Source: Leptospirales bacterium (GTDB lineage: Bacteria; Spirochaetota; Leptospiria; Leptospirales; Leptospiraceae). Taken from it: a stretch of DNA of 64,000 nt. The stretch is taken from NCBI GenBank assembly GCA_013297885.1, contig JAAFIR010000009.1:67001-131000 (forward strand), given 5' to 3'. This document shows, in pieces, positions 24,674 through 33,077 of this stretch. How positions within the stretch are numbered: position 1 is the stretch's first letter; every line of letters begins with the position of its first letter. The notes beneath the pieces are model-generated. The model saw nothing but the letters and a program-made list of their open reading frames with translations, ran no database searches and had not been told where the DNA came from. Position numbers and translations under genes: made by a program.

Positions 24674-27136
24674 ATGTTTTTCAAAATTTTATTTCTGTTT
24701 CTTTTAATTCTAAATTGTAACGGAATGAATAATAATTTTATTGCAAAAAATGGTTTTTTAGATTTAAGTAACTTAGATCTCAAAATTGATAAAGCAGTAA
24801 AACTTGATGGTGAATGGGAATTATATTTTAACAAAGAATATTTTTATTCCGATTTTTTGGAAAATAAAGTAAATCAAAAACAAATTGTAAATCTTCCCTC
24901 ATCTTGGAATAGAAATAAATTAAATGGAATTAAAGTTGAAAAATTTGGTTTTGCAACTTACCGCTTAAAAATAAAACTAAATAATTCTAAAAATGAGATT
25001 TCTTTAAAATTATTAGACTCAAAAGCAAATTTTAAACTTTATATTAATGACGAATTAATTTCTGATAAAGGAATGATAAAAAATAAAAATGGTATTTTTT
25101 ATTCAAGCATTTATAATACAATTAGTTTTATTCCACCATCTTCTGAATTTGATGTTATAATCCATTTAAAAAATGATAATAATTTTTTAAATGGAATTTG
25201 GACATCCATCTATTTTGGTAACCTTGAATCAATTCATCAAATTAAAAATCAAATTTATTTTGAAGAATTATTTATTTTATTTACTTTAGCCACACTTTCT
25301 TTATACAACTTAATTGTTTTTTTTATAAGAAAAGATAAAATTTTTCTCTTATATGTAAGTTTGATTAGTATATTTTTTTTGTTAAGGATTACATACTTAG
25401 GTGAAATTATTTATTTATTTAATGGAGCATTTTTTGATGAAATAATTTTAGGCAAATTTGGATATTTTGTGTTAATAGCTTCTATATTTGTTGGAAACGA
25501 ATTAATTTATAATTTCTATAAAGAATATTTAACTAGAAAATTAATTAATATTTTTCAAATTGTATTTTTAATCTATTTAGTTTCAATACTTATTTTTCCA
25601 ATTAAAATTTTCATTTTATATGGTGAAATTTTTTTAGGATCACTTATTATTCCTTCCATATACTATATAAAAATCATTTTACAAAATTTTAAAAAAATTC
25701 AGTTTTTTAAAGCTTTTTTTCTATCAATTATTTGTATATTTAATTTAGCGATTGGAATTAACGATGAACTTTTTTTTATAGGGTTAATTAATACTGGATA
25801 TTATCTTAAATACTCTTATTTGGTATTAAGTATATTACTTTCCATTTTTACAATAATTCAATTTTCAATTGATTTAAATAATTCTAAATCATTTTCAAAT
25901 CTTTTAGAAATAAAAAATTTTGAATTAAAAGAATTAAAATACAATTTAGAATTTACAGTAAAAGAAAGAACTGTTGAGCTTGAAAATACAAAAAACTTAG
26001 CAATTAAAGTTAGCAAAGCAAAATCTGATTTTTTAGCAATGATGAGTCATGAAATTAGAACACCATTAAATGGGGTTATTGGATTTTTGGATCTTTTATC
26101 TAAAACACAACTTGATATTGAGCAAAATTTCTTTGTCCAAAAAATTGAAAATTGTTCTAATACTCTAATGCATTTATTAAATGATATATTAGATATTTCT
26201 AAAATAGAAGCGGAGAAATTAGAATTATTTTACGAAACTTGTAATTTAAAAAAACTTATCGAAGAGAGTTTAGACACAATTCGTTATACTCTAGACAAAA
26301 AGAAAATTGCTTTAAGATTTGATTTTTCAAATGAAATAGATGATCGTTACTATTTAGATATTATTAGATTAAAACAAATACTAATTAATTTATTGAGTAA
26401 TGCTGCCAAATTTACAAATAAAGGCACAATAACTTTAAAAGTGGAATTATCATTACAAGAAAATGAAATGTTCCATTTTATTTTTTCTGTTCAGGATACT
26501 GGAAAAGGGATTTCATCTGAAAATCAAATCCATATTTTTGATGCTTTTAAGCAAGAAGATAACTCCACTACACGAAATTTTGGTGGCACAGGTCTTGGAC
26601 TAAGTATATCAAACAAATTATTATTTTTAATGAATTCAAAATTAAATTTAGTTAGTCAAGAAGGAGTTGGTTCCAAATTTTATTTTGAATTAAAATTACA
26701 AAAATCATCTTTAGAAGATAAAACGATAACTCCAGTTGATAGTTTGTCTAAGAGAGAAAATAATTTTTCTTTTTTAATTGTTGATGATAACGAAATTAAT
26801 TTGATAGTATTAAAAAAAATTATTAAAAATCTTTATGAAAATTCAATTGTTGAAGTTGCTTCCACTGGTGATAAAGGAATAGAAATTCTAAAATCCAAAA
26901 AATTTGATTTGATTTATATGGATTTACAAATGCCTGATAAAGACGGCTTTGAAACTGTAATGGAGATAAGAAAGTTTGAAAAGGAAACTCCAATTTTAGC
27001 TATTTCTGCTGATGTATTAAAATCTGAAATTGAAAGATGTTATCAAGTTGGCATGAATGATTTTATTAGTAAACCAATTAAAATTATTAATATTGAACTT
27101 AGCTTAAATAAATGGCTTGGTCAAAAAATTTTATAG
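24674..27136 (+). CDS. Hybrid histidine kinase with 7TMR-DISM sensor, lipoprotein-like N terminus
   Basis: 820 residues. The signal ends with lipobox LLILNC (Cys15). A 7TMR-DISM extracellular jelly-roll domain (about 40-190; the motif LDGEWELYF...NLPSSWN and FGFATYRLKIKL) is followed by seven TM helices (about 200-410), a coiled-coil linker, HisKA (MSHEIRTPLNGVIGF, His459), HATPase (NLLSNAAKFTNKG, GGTGLGLSIS) and a receiver domain (FLIVDDNEINL; Asp750 in YMDLQMPDKDG; SKPI). The phosphorelay output is not encoded next to it. 7TMR-DISM sensors are thought to sense carbohydrates. It has a close architectural relative at 45562. Confidence 0.93.
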   Translation: MFFKILFLFLLILNCNGMNNNFIAKNGFLDLSNLDLKIDKAVKLDGEWELYFNKEYFYSDFLENKVNQKQIVNLPSSWNRNKLNGIKVEKFGFATYRLKIKLNNSKNEISLKLLDSKANFKLYINDELISDKGMIKNKNGIFYSSIYNTISFIPPSSEFDVIIHLKNDNNFLNGIWTSIYFGNLESIHQIKNQIYFEELFILFTLATLSLYNLIVFFIRKDKIFLLYVSLISIFFLLRITYLGEIIYLFNGAFFDEIILGKFGYFVLIASIFVGNELIYNFYKEYLTRKLINIFQIVFLIYLVSILIFPIKIFILYGEIFLGSLIIPSIYYIKIILQNFKKIQFFKAFFLSIICIFNLAIGINDELFFIGLINTGYYLKYSYLVLSILLSIFTIIQFSIDLNNSKSFSNLLEIKNFELKELKYNLEFTVKERTVELENTKNLAIKVSKAKSDFLAMMSHEIRTPLNGVIGFLDLLSKTQLDIEQNFFVQKIENCSNTLMHLLNDILDISKIEAEKLELFYETCNLKKLIEESLDTIRYTLDKKKIALRFDFSNEIDDRYYLDIIRLKQILINLLSNAAKFTNKGTITLKVELSLQENEMFHFIFSVQDTGKGISSENQIHIFDAFKQEDNSTTRNFGGTGLGLSISNKLLFLMNSKLNLVSQEGVGSKFYFELKLQKSSLEDKTITPVDSLSKRENNFSFLIVDDNEINLIVLKKIIKNLYENSIVEVASTGDKGIEILKSKKFDLIYMDLQMPDKDGFETVMEIRKFEKETPILAISADVLKSEIERCYQVGMNDFISKPIKIINIELSLNKWLGQKIL

Positions 27137-27172
27137 TATTTACAAAAATTTATTAGTTAATAAATTTACATT

Positions 27173-27769
27173 ATGGAAAAATTTTTTAAATACACAATAA
27201 TAGTGCTCCTCCTATCCAACTTAAAATCTCCAATTTGTGAGTTAACTGGAAATTCAGGTAAACAAAGAAGTATTGAAGAGGTCATTGCTGAATCTACATC
27301 AAGTTGGGGTGGTAGTCCTGACTTGATTCAAAAAGGTAGAAGTCCCGCCGAAGCAGAAAAAAAAGAATTTTATTATCATCGTTCCAATGCTAAAGCTTCA
27401 GAATCATCTATTTCTTCTGGCTCAGAAGTAAAAAAACAAACTTCTTGTTCTGATGCAGCAGCCCTAAAAGGAAAGTTTGAAATTCTAGAAATTTTTATGG
27501 ATGAGTTATTAAAAGATACAAAATCAGATGAGGATGAAGGAACTGCAACCGTTTACTTTGATGAAGGAAATTTTTTAACTTGTAAATTTTTTGAAAGTCC
27601 TGATAAAAAAAGAAAATCAAAAAAATGTTCGGGTGAAATTCAAAGTTTTGGAACAGCTGAATGTTGGTCTGTTAAAAACAAATATGAAGAATGTGCTTGT
27701 TTAGTTTATTTTAAATACAGAGGTGGGAAAAATTCTGCATTTAAAAATCTAAAAATTAAAGAAAATTAA
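27173..27769 (+). CDS. Secreted hypothetical protein, cysteine-containing
   Basis: 198 residues with a signal peptide (3-23, KYTIIVLLLSNLKSPIC). The central part is Ser-, Glu- and Lys-rich; the C-terminal half (about 95-198) has six cysteines in the pattern SCSDAAALKGKFEILEIFMDELL ... LTCKFFESP ... KCSGEIQSFGTAECWSV ... ECACLVYFKYRGG. Paired cysteines suggest a disulfide-bonded periplasmic domain. No family was recognised. It lies 36 nt after the hybrid kinase and overlaps the stop of the convergent 27766 gene. Confidence 0.6.
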   Translation: MEKFFKYTIIVLLLSNLKSPICELTGNSGKQRSIEEVIAESTSSWGGSPDLIQKGRSPAEAEKKEFYYHRSNAKASESSISSGSEVKKQTSCSDAAALKGKFEILEIFMDELLKDTKSDEDEGTATVYFDEGNFLTCKFFESPDKKRKSKKCSGEIQSFGTAECWSVKNKYEECACLVYFKYRGGKNSAFKNLKIKEN

Positions 27770-28506
27770 TTTTTAATAGAACTAAATTTTTCTTTTAAAT
27801 TTGAATCAGAAATAGCAACTAGATTTAAGGTTTTTTGAAACAATGAATCAGTTGCATCTTTGTAAATTTCTTTATAATATTTAAAATACTCATCACCCAG
27901 ACCAACTAAAGCAGATTTTAAAGTTAAATTATCATCAAATTTTGTTTCAAAAAGATTTAGTAATCTAGGTTTATTTTTGCAATAATAAGAAATTAAAATT
28001 AAATCTTCAGATTTGTTTAAACTTTTTGCTATTTTTTCAACTGAATCAAGAGGTGTAAAATCGATTAAACTTCCTATTAAAGAATAATTTTTTCTAGTAA
28101 GAAGTTCATTTACTGCTTTACGCATTAAATCATGACTGGATTTTTTTATCATTTCTTCAATTTTTTCTGGAACAAGATTTTCTAAAACATCAGCAAAAAA
28201 TTTTGTAGAGAAATGGTTTGCAATTCCAATTGCATCATCTGGTGGAAGATGATAGGAAAGGTTAGCAGCAATTTTTGCTCCTAAAATTTCTTCAGTTGCT
28301 TTAGCATTTAAAAAATTTGGTAAAAATTTACTTACTTTTGCAAATGGTGAAAAAATATCTGACATATTAGAATTTGCCGCTTCCACAATTTGAGTTTTTA
28401 ATTTAATAATTTCAGATGGTTCTAGTTTTTCCAAAAAAGAAAATTCAGCTTTATCAGCTTTAATTAATTTCAAAATAGATTCTAGTTCAATTTCTTTCTC
28501 AGACAT
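27766..28506 (-). CDS. Helical-repeat cytosolic protein (MgtE-N/FliG-like), paralogue of the 47978 product
   Basis: 246 residues, helical, with no signal peptide. Features resemble the superhelical MgtE N-terminal or FliG-type domains (units such as PPDDAIGIANHFSTKFFADVLENLVPEKIEEMI), though membership is not certain. It shares KVSKFLPNF.NAK..E.ILGA...ANL.YHL with the 47978 protein, making them clear paralogues. Neighbours give no functional clue. It is convergent with the 27173 gene (4-nt overlap). An HTH or enzyme motif is absent. Confidence 0.65.
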   Translation of the reverse strand: MSEKEIELESILKLIKADKAEFSFLEKLEPSEIIKLKTQIVEAANSNMSDIFSPFAKVSKFLPNFLNAKATEEILGAKIAANLSYHLPPDDAIGIANHFSTKFFADVLENLVPEKIEEMIKKSSHDLMRKAVNELLTRKNYSLIGSLIDFTPLDSVEKIAKSLNKSEDLILISYYCKNKPRLLNLFETKFDDNLTLKSALVGLGDEYFKYYKEIYKDATDSLFQKTLNLVAISDSNLKEKFSSIKN

Positions 28507-28563
28507 TTTTACCTTCTTAAAACTAAATATGATTTTTAATTGCTTATATTTGGATAGTTCTTT

Positions 28564-29138
28564 TTAAAATTTAATTGATAATTGAAAATAAGTATTTCTA
28601 ATGTAATCATTCAAACTAACTCTAAAATAAATTCGATAATTTTGTTTTAGATCATAAAATGGATCTAATGAAGTTGTGTCTCTTTTGGGATTAAATATTC
28701 TAGAACTAGTAACAGTTGCCCCAAATCTAAGTTCAATATTCTCATTTATTCTAATATTTCCAAACAGTTCAACTTGAAAACCCTTAGTTTGAATATTCAT
28801 TTTTTCTTAATGTTGATTTATTCCCAAAATATTTCGATTAGTTTGAAAAGCAAATTCTTCTCTTGATTTACCAAATAAATAAATATAATCTAAATTAAAC
28901 CCAAACGATACTCTCAAAAATTCTGGTGTTTTAAATCTAAAGCTAATATTTGGTCCAATAGAATTTTTAGAAATATAAACTTGAATGGATTTATTCTAGA
29001 ATAATTTTTTCTAATTCTAAATTCAAATGTTTTTTTTACCGATTCTTTTTTTTCAGTTTCGGATTCTTTTGGTATTCTAGTAAAATCATCTTCAGAAAAT
29101 AAATTGGTTATTATAAAAAATATCAGTAATAGTTTCAT
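28564..29138 (-). pseudogene. Outer-membrane beta-barrel-like protein, broken by a frameshift and a stop
   Basis: The start (29138) gives a signal peptide (MKLLLIFFIITNLFSEDDF) and runs to RKNYSRINPF, then the frame shifts. The continuation in another frame, from about 28988, reads VYISKNSIGPNISFRFKTPEFLRVSFGFNLDYIYLFGKS and ends at TAA 28807-28809. After that same-frame stop come NIQTKGFQVELFGNIRINENIELRFGATVT and SRIFNPKRDT, ending YFQLSIKF, a typical barrel C terminus with terminal Phe. One missing base near 28988 plus the stop would account for the damage. The barrel-like alternation is visible; the family is not recognised. It could be an assembly artefact in poly-A/T sequence for the first lesion. 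Confidence 0.7.
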
Positions 29139-29260
29139 TGTTATCTCTTTTTTTCTAGAAAGTTTTTATTTATTATTCAATCAAATAAATTTTAATTCGT
29201 TTTACATTTAACTTTGAAGTTTACAAAATTATGATAAATTAGAAAGATGAGAAAATATTC

Positions 29261-30034
29261 ATGTTGCAGTTTTTATTTTTCATTCTAATTTTTACTTTAA
29301 TAGGTTTTGTATTCACTCTTGCATCTAAAACTTTTACTGATTATGAATTTGTTCTTTTATTAAAAGAAAATTGTATTACTGCAAATTCAGTTGGAATTTT
29401 TACTTTTCTATTTGCTCATCTTTATAACCAAAAAATAAAAGAGGAAAATCTAAAAACAAAATTATTAAAGGTTGTTAGTTTTAGTTTGCTAGGTGGACTT
29501 TTTGGTAGAGTAGTAAGTTTAATATTACACCACATAATTCTTGAAAGAATAATTTCATTTAATCAATTGCTATTTGCTACAACTTTATCAACTACACTTG
29601 TTTCATTTTTAATATCATCAAGCTCTGTTACTATTTGGCATTTTTTAGATATAGAAATAAATTCAAAAAAAGATAAAGTTAGTGTTAAATTAGTTCCAGA
29701 GATAAAAACAATAGAAGTAAAAATTAAAAATAAAATTTCATTTTTAAATATTGAAAATTTAGTTTATTTAACTTCTAATGGAAAAAAAACAATTTTACAC
29801 ACTAAAACAAAAGATTTTGAGTTAAATGAAATTTTAAAAAATGTATTAGCAAAACTTCCAAAAGAAAAATTTATTAGAGTCCATAAAAAACATGCTATTA
29901 ACCTAGACTATTTTGAATCAATGGAACATTTATCTTCTGGAGATTACCAAGCTTATTTGTTCCATGATAATTTTATAGTTCCAATTAGTGCAAAAAATAA
30001 AAATTTATTAAAAGAAAAAATCAGTTCAAGATAA
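29261..30034 (+). CDS. Membrane-anchored LytTR-domain transcription regulator
   Basis: 257 residues: N-terminal region with four TM helices (about 3-22, 31-47, 66-88, 95-128), then a LytTR DNA-binding domain (about 150-257). Its motifs are IENLVYLTSNGKKTILHTKTK, LPKEKFIRVHKKHAINLDYFESM and FIVPISAKNKNLLKEKI, typical of LytR/AgrA-type beta folds. There is no receiver domain, so it is probably an unusual one-component membrane regulator. The SRPBCC gene 85 nt downstream has its own strong promoter and may be a target. Start ATG 29261 was chosen because an earlier ATG (29248) is in another frame. Confidence 0.8.
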   Translation: MLQFLFFILIFTLIGFVFTLASKTFTDYEFVLLLKENCITANSVGIFTFLFAHLYNQKIKEENLKTKLLKVVSFSLLGGLFGRVVSLILHHIILERIISFNQLLFATTLSTTLVSFLISSSSVTIWHFLDIEINSKKDKVSVKLVPEIKTIEVKIKNKISFLNIENLVYLTSNGKKTILHTKTKDFELNEILKNVLAKLPKEKFIRVHKKHAINLDYFESMEHLSSGDYQAYLFHDNFIVPISAKNKNLLKEKISSR

Positions 30035-30066
30035 TTCTGAAATTTTCGTGTTCATTCTATTGGCTA

Positions 30067-30094
30067 TTGACAAAAAAAAATTATATTATATAAT
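30067..30094 (+). promoter_or_regulatory. Consensus sigma-70 promoter
   Basis: TTGACA (30067-30072) and TATAAT (30089-30094) are both exact, with a 16-bp spacer that is nearly all A/T. Predicted start about 30101, 18 bases before the ATG of the SRPBCC gene, with a TAAGGAG Shine-Dalgarno (30106-30112) six bases from that ATG. Confidence 0.75.
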
Positions 30095-30118
30095 ACTAAC
30101 ATACTTAAGGAGTTTAAG

Positions 30119-30652
30119 ATGTTAAAAAAAATTTTATTAGGGATTGGAGCTTTAATTTTACTTCCATTTATCATTGCAATTTTTTTAAAAAAGGATTATG
30201 CAGTTGAAAGATCAATTTTAATTTTAAAACCAAAAGCAGAAGTTTTTGAATTTTTGAAGTTTTTAAAAAATCAAGATGAATATACTGTTTGGAGTAAAAT
30301 CGATCCTAAAATGGAAAAAAAATTTACTGGAACAGATGGATCTGTTGGAGCTATTTCTTATTGGAAAAGTTCAAATCCAGATGTTGGAGAGGGTGAACAA
30401 GAAATTAAATCTATTCAAGATGGTTATCGGGTAGATGTTGAATTAAGGTTTATTGAACCATTTAAAAGTAAAGATAAAGCTTATTATTTTGTTGATTCAA
30501 TTTCTGATAAAGAGACAAAAGTTACTTGGGGTTTTAATGGGGTGATGGATTATCCAATGAATTTAATGCTACCAATAATGAATATGGAAAAAATGCTTTC
30601 TGATACATTTGATGAGAACTTAAAAAATCTAAAAAAGGTTTTAGAAAAATGA
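30119..30652 (+). CDS. SRPBCC-family (START/polyketide cyclase-like) membrane-anchored protein
   Basis: 177 residues: one N-terminal TM helix (about 5-23) and a soluble SRPBCC fold of about 150 residues. Visible family pattern is ERSILILKPKAEVFEFLKFLKNQDEYTVWSKID, followed by FTGTDGSVGAISYWKS and the hydrophobic cavity strands to NLKKVLEK. Such proteins bind small hydrophobic ligands; ligand here unknown. It has an exact consensus promoter and strong ribosome binding site, so it is probably highly expressed unless repressed. The upstream LytTR gene is a likely regulator by position only. Confidence 0.85.
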   Translation: MLKKILLGIGALILLPFIIAIFLKKDYAVERSILILKPKAEVFEFLKFLKNQDEYTVWSKIDPKMEKKFTGTDGSVGAISYWKSSNPDVGEGEQEIKSIQDGYRVDVELRFIEPFKSKDKAYYFVDSISDKETKVTWGFNGVMDYPMNLMLPIMNMEKMLSDTFDENLKNLKKVLEK

Positions 30653-30682
30653 AAAAAATAAATCTTTAGTAATCTAAGATAG

Positions 30683-30728
30683 AGGGGAAAGCTTTCCCCT
30701 CGCTACAAAGCTTTCTAGAGAAAGCTTT
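30683..30728. repeat. Two adjacent exact palindromes
   Basis: An 18-bp exact palindrome (30683-30700, AGGGGAAAG then its complement) is followed by CGCTAC and then AAAGCTTTCT (30707-30716), two bases, and AGAAAGCTTT (30719-30728). Another CGCTAC follows at 30731-30736. The CGCTAC words are the core of the dispersed repeat module, so this may be a degenerate or alternative copy. Confidence 0.75.
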
Positions 30729-30920
30729 TTCGCTACCCCATCTCCGAGAAATTTAATAGCTTTGAAAAAAATTCTTTAATCCCTCGGACTCAATTTTTTC
30801 TATGAATCAATACATGACAGTTTGGAATTAAATCTTCTATTGGATTAATTATATAATTTTCTTTTATTTTCGAAATTGGTTTTAGATGTTGAACATGAAT
30901 AAAATTTTACTTTTCACTAA

Positions 30921-31067
30921 GCGTTAGAGATTGAAACGGGGTCAAAAAATTTTTTATAAAATTTTTTGACCAGAGTTGAAAGCTCGACCTTTAATTCATG
31001 AAGAATTTAAACTAGTTATAATTCGTCATTTTTAAATTTTTATTCTTCTTGAATTAAGGGGAACGCC
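30921..31067 (-). repeat. Structured dispersed repeat, copy 5
   Basis: In the minus orientation it runs from GCGTTAGAGATTGAAACG to AACGCC. A perfect stem has 14-base arms GGTCAAAAAATTTT (30940-30953) and its complement (30958-30971), loop 4. The module AGAGTTGAAAGCTCGACC follows. An outer pair AATTCATGAAGAAT with ATTCTTCTTGAATT pairs at 13 of 14 positions. Confidence 0.75.
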
Positions 31068-31127
31068 AAAAAAAACATTTAGACAAATTAACAAAAACTA
31101 AAACTTTGTATCTAGATTCAAAAAGGT

Positions 31128-32018
31128 ATGTTTACAAACAAAATGAGCCAAATTAAACTTTATATTTTTATACTACTATTTTTTCAATTTAGCATTCAAT
31201 GCAAAGAAGATGAAAAAAATAAAATTGTTTCAGAAAAAAGAATTTCTGAAAAAGAAGTTTTTGAAACCAAATCCAAATTTTCTCATATCAAAGTAGTTGA
31301 CTACGGTAGCATCAGAAGTATGCATTTTGTGAGAGATAATGGAGATGAAGCTTTAGAATCTTCGCTTGACACTTATTATCCTGGGAATTTATTTTTGCTT
31401 TATACACAAACGATGTTCACTGGATTTTTATACAAAGAAGAAATTGAAGATGTTTTGCTAGTTGGGCTTGGTGGTGGCTCAATGGTGCATTTTAAAAATC
31501 ATTATTTTTCAAAAATCAATTTAGATGTAGTTGAAATTGATGAGGTCATTTTAAAAATTTGTAAAGATCATTTTTTTTATAAAGAAAATCCAAAAGTAAA
31601 AATTATTATCGCAGATGCGTTTCAATACATGAAAACAGCACAAAAAAAATATGACATCATTATGATGGATGCATTTTTAAAACCAAGTGAAGAAACTGAC
31701 TCCAGTGGAATTGCAAAAAAATTTAAAGAAGTTGAGTTTCATAAAAATTTAAAATCCAAATTAAAAAAAGATGGAGTGATTGTATTTAATATCAACACTC
31801 ATGAAGAATTGGAAGAAGATTTAAAAAAATTAAAATCCAATTTTAAACAATTTTACAAATTTCAAAAATACACTTCTGGTAATTTGATTGTAGTTGTTAC
31901 TGATTCAGAAAAAGTTTTTAGTGAAGATGAAATTAAAAATAAAGCAAAATTAATGGATGAAAAAAAATTAGCAAATTTTTCTTATAAAGAAATTTATTCA
32001 TACAAACTAAATGAATAA
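31128..32018 (+). CDS. Lipoprotein-type spermidine synthase-like protein
   Basis: 296 residues. The first 25 residues form a lipoprotein signal (YIFILLFFQFSIQC, Cys25). The remainder is a Rossmann SAM-type fold of the spermidine synthase family: LLVGLGGGSMVHFKNHY, DVVEIDEVILKICKDHF, IIIADAFQYMKTAQKKYDIIMMDAF. The usual catalytic motif D(S)SDP is replaced by MMDAF, so authentic aminopropyl transfer is uncertain. Normal spermidine synthases are cytosolic, whereas this one would be periplasmic; exported family versions of unknown activity are common in bacteria. ATG 31143 is an alternative start. It overlaps the following gene by 8 nt. Confidence 0.8.
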   Translation: MFTNKMSQIKLYIFILLFFQFSIQCKEDEKNKIVSEKRISEKEVFETKSKFSHIKVVDYGSIRSMHFVRDNGDEALESSLDTYYPGNLFLLYTQTMFTGFLYKEEIEDVLLVGLGGGSMVHFKNHYFSKINLDVVEIDEVILKICKDHFFYKENPKVKIIIADAFQYMKTAQKKYDIIMMDAFLKPSEETDSSGIAKKFKEVEFHKNLKSKLKKDGVIVFNINTHEELEEDLKKLKSNFKQFYKFQKYTSGNLIVVVTDSEKVFSEDEIKNKAKLMDEKKLANFSYKEIYSYKLNE

Positions 32019-32883
32019 AAAAATTTTATTTGCTGATCTTGTTTTACTTCTGCTAAATATTCTTTGGGGATATTGTTTTTTAGTGATTAAAGATTTGCTC
32101 GTGGAATTAAAACCTTTTCAAATTATCACACTTCGCTTTTTAATTCCATCTTTATTTTTAGTTCCAATTTATTTTGGATCTTTTTTAAAATTAAATCAAT
32201 CTGATTTAAAAAATTTTTTATTAACAAGTATTGCTCTTGGGCTTGGATTTAGTTTTCAAACTCTTGGAATGCAATTTAGTTCACCTTCAAAAGCTGGTGT
32301 GTTTACAGGAATGCTAGTTGTGTTTGTACCATTTGTTTATTATTTTGTATCCAAAAAAAAAATTTCCAATCGAATTCTAATTGGAACAATCTTTTCATTT
32401 CTTGGACTTGGACTATTTTCATTAAACGATATAAAATCATATTTTTTTCAATTGGGAGATTTTTTACTAATTTCATGTGCAATCATTTATGCAGTTCATA
32501 TTGTGCTAAATGATTTTAGTTTTCAAAAAAATCCAAATATAAATGAAAATTCATTTGCAAGTTTTCAAATTTTAACTTCTGGATTTATTGGTCTAGTTTT
32601 TACTTTGAGTTTTGAAAAAATTCCTAGTTCGATTTCTTTAAAATCAATTTATCTAATTTTGTTTTTAGCTTTTTTTGGAAGTTTTATTGCTTACTTCATT
32701 CAAACTTGGGCTCAAAAAATTTCTCCACCATCACATGTTGGAATTTTACTTTGCACTGAATCTATTTTTGTTTGTATATTTTCTTATTTTTTGCTAGATG
32801 AAGTTTTTGGTTTAGAAAAAATTTTAGGGACTCTTATTTTAACATTTGGTATTTTGCTTATTAGTATTCCTGTTAAAAATTAA
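32011..32883 (+). CDS. EamA/DMT-family transporter
   Basis: 290 residues with ten predicted TM helices in two homologous halves, typical of EamA drug/metabolite exporters. Recognisable family positions: LLNILWGYCFLVIKDLLVELKPFQIITLRF at the N terminus and FLAFFGSFIAYFIQTWAQKISPPSHVGILLCTESIFVCIFSY in the second repeat. Substrate unknown. ATG overlaps the spermidine-synthase-like gene by 8 nt, so the pair forms an operon. It is followed by repeat copy 6. Confidence 0.88.
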   Translation: MNKKILFADLVLLLLNILWGYCFLVIKDLLVELKPFQIITLRFLIPSLFLVPIYFGSFLKLNQSDLKNFLLTSIALGLGFSFQTLGMQFSSPSKAGVFTGMLVVFVPFVYYFVSKKKISNRILIGTIFSFLGLGLFSLNDIKSYFFQLGDFLLISCAIIYAVHIVLNDFSFQKNPNINENSFASFQILTSGFIGLVFTLSFEKIPSSISLKSIYLILFLAFFGSFIAYFIQTWAQKISPPSHVGILLCTESIFVCIFSYFLLDEVFGLEKILGTLILTFGILLISIPVKN

Positions 32884-32915
32884 TTTCTAGTTTTATACTT
32901 TTTTTTATTTTATGT

Positions 32916-33032
32916 GGGCGAATTTTTGCTAACGCCCCCTGGGCTGCAAAAACCGTGCTTTTCGCTACTTCTTCAAGTAAAGTGAGACTTAAGTCTCACG
33001 TTACTTGAAGAAACGCTTCAATCACTTTCGCT
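32916..33032 (+). repeat. Structured dispersed repeat, copy 6
   Basis: From GGGCGAATTTTTGCTAACGCC to CACTTTCGCT. The module TTTTCGCTACTTCT overlaps the left arm of a near-perfect 44-bp hairpin (32969-32990 and 32991-33012; 21 of 22 positions pair), followed by the module ACGCTTCAATCACT. It lies between two convergent genes, so it may double as a transcription terminator. Confidence 0.85.
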
Positions 33033-33077
33033 TTGTGTAGGAGAAATCAAATCACAAAATTAAAAATTCAATTCATC

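Larger units (their letters stand above)
30653..31127. other. Intergenic region with palindromes and repeat copy 5
   Basis: 475 bases between same-strand genes. It has two exact palindromes at 30683-30728 and repeat copy 5 at 30921-31067. The stretch between them is AT-rich and shows no open frame, tRNA or other RNA that I can support. Confidence 0.6.

Noticed and set aside
28564-28800. A 78-codon stand-alone gene
   Set aside because: It is the tail of the interrupted outer-membrane gene; the same frame continues upstream across one stop.
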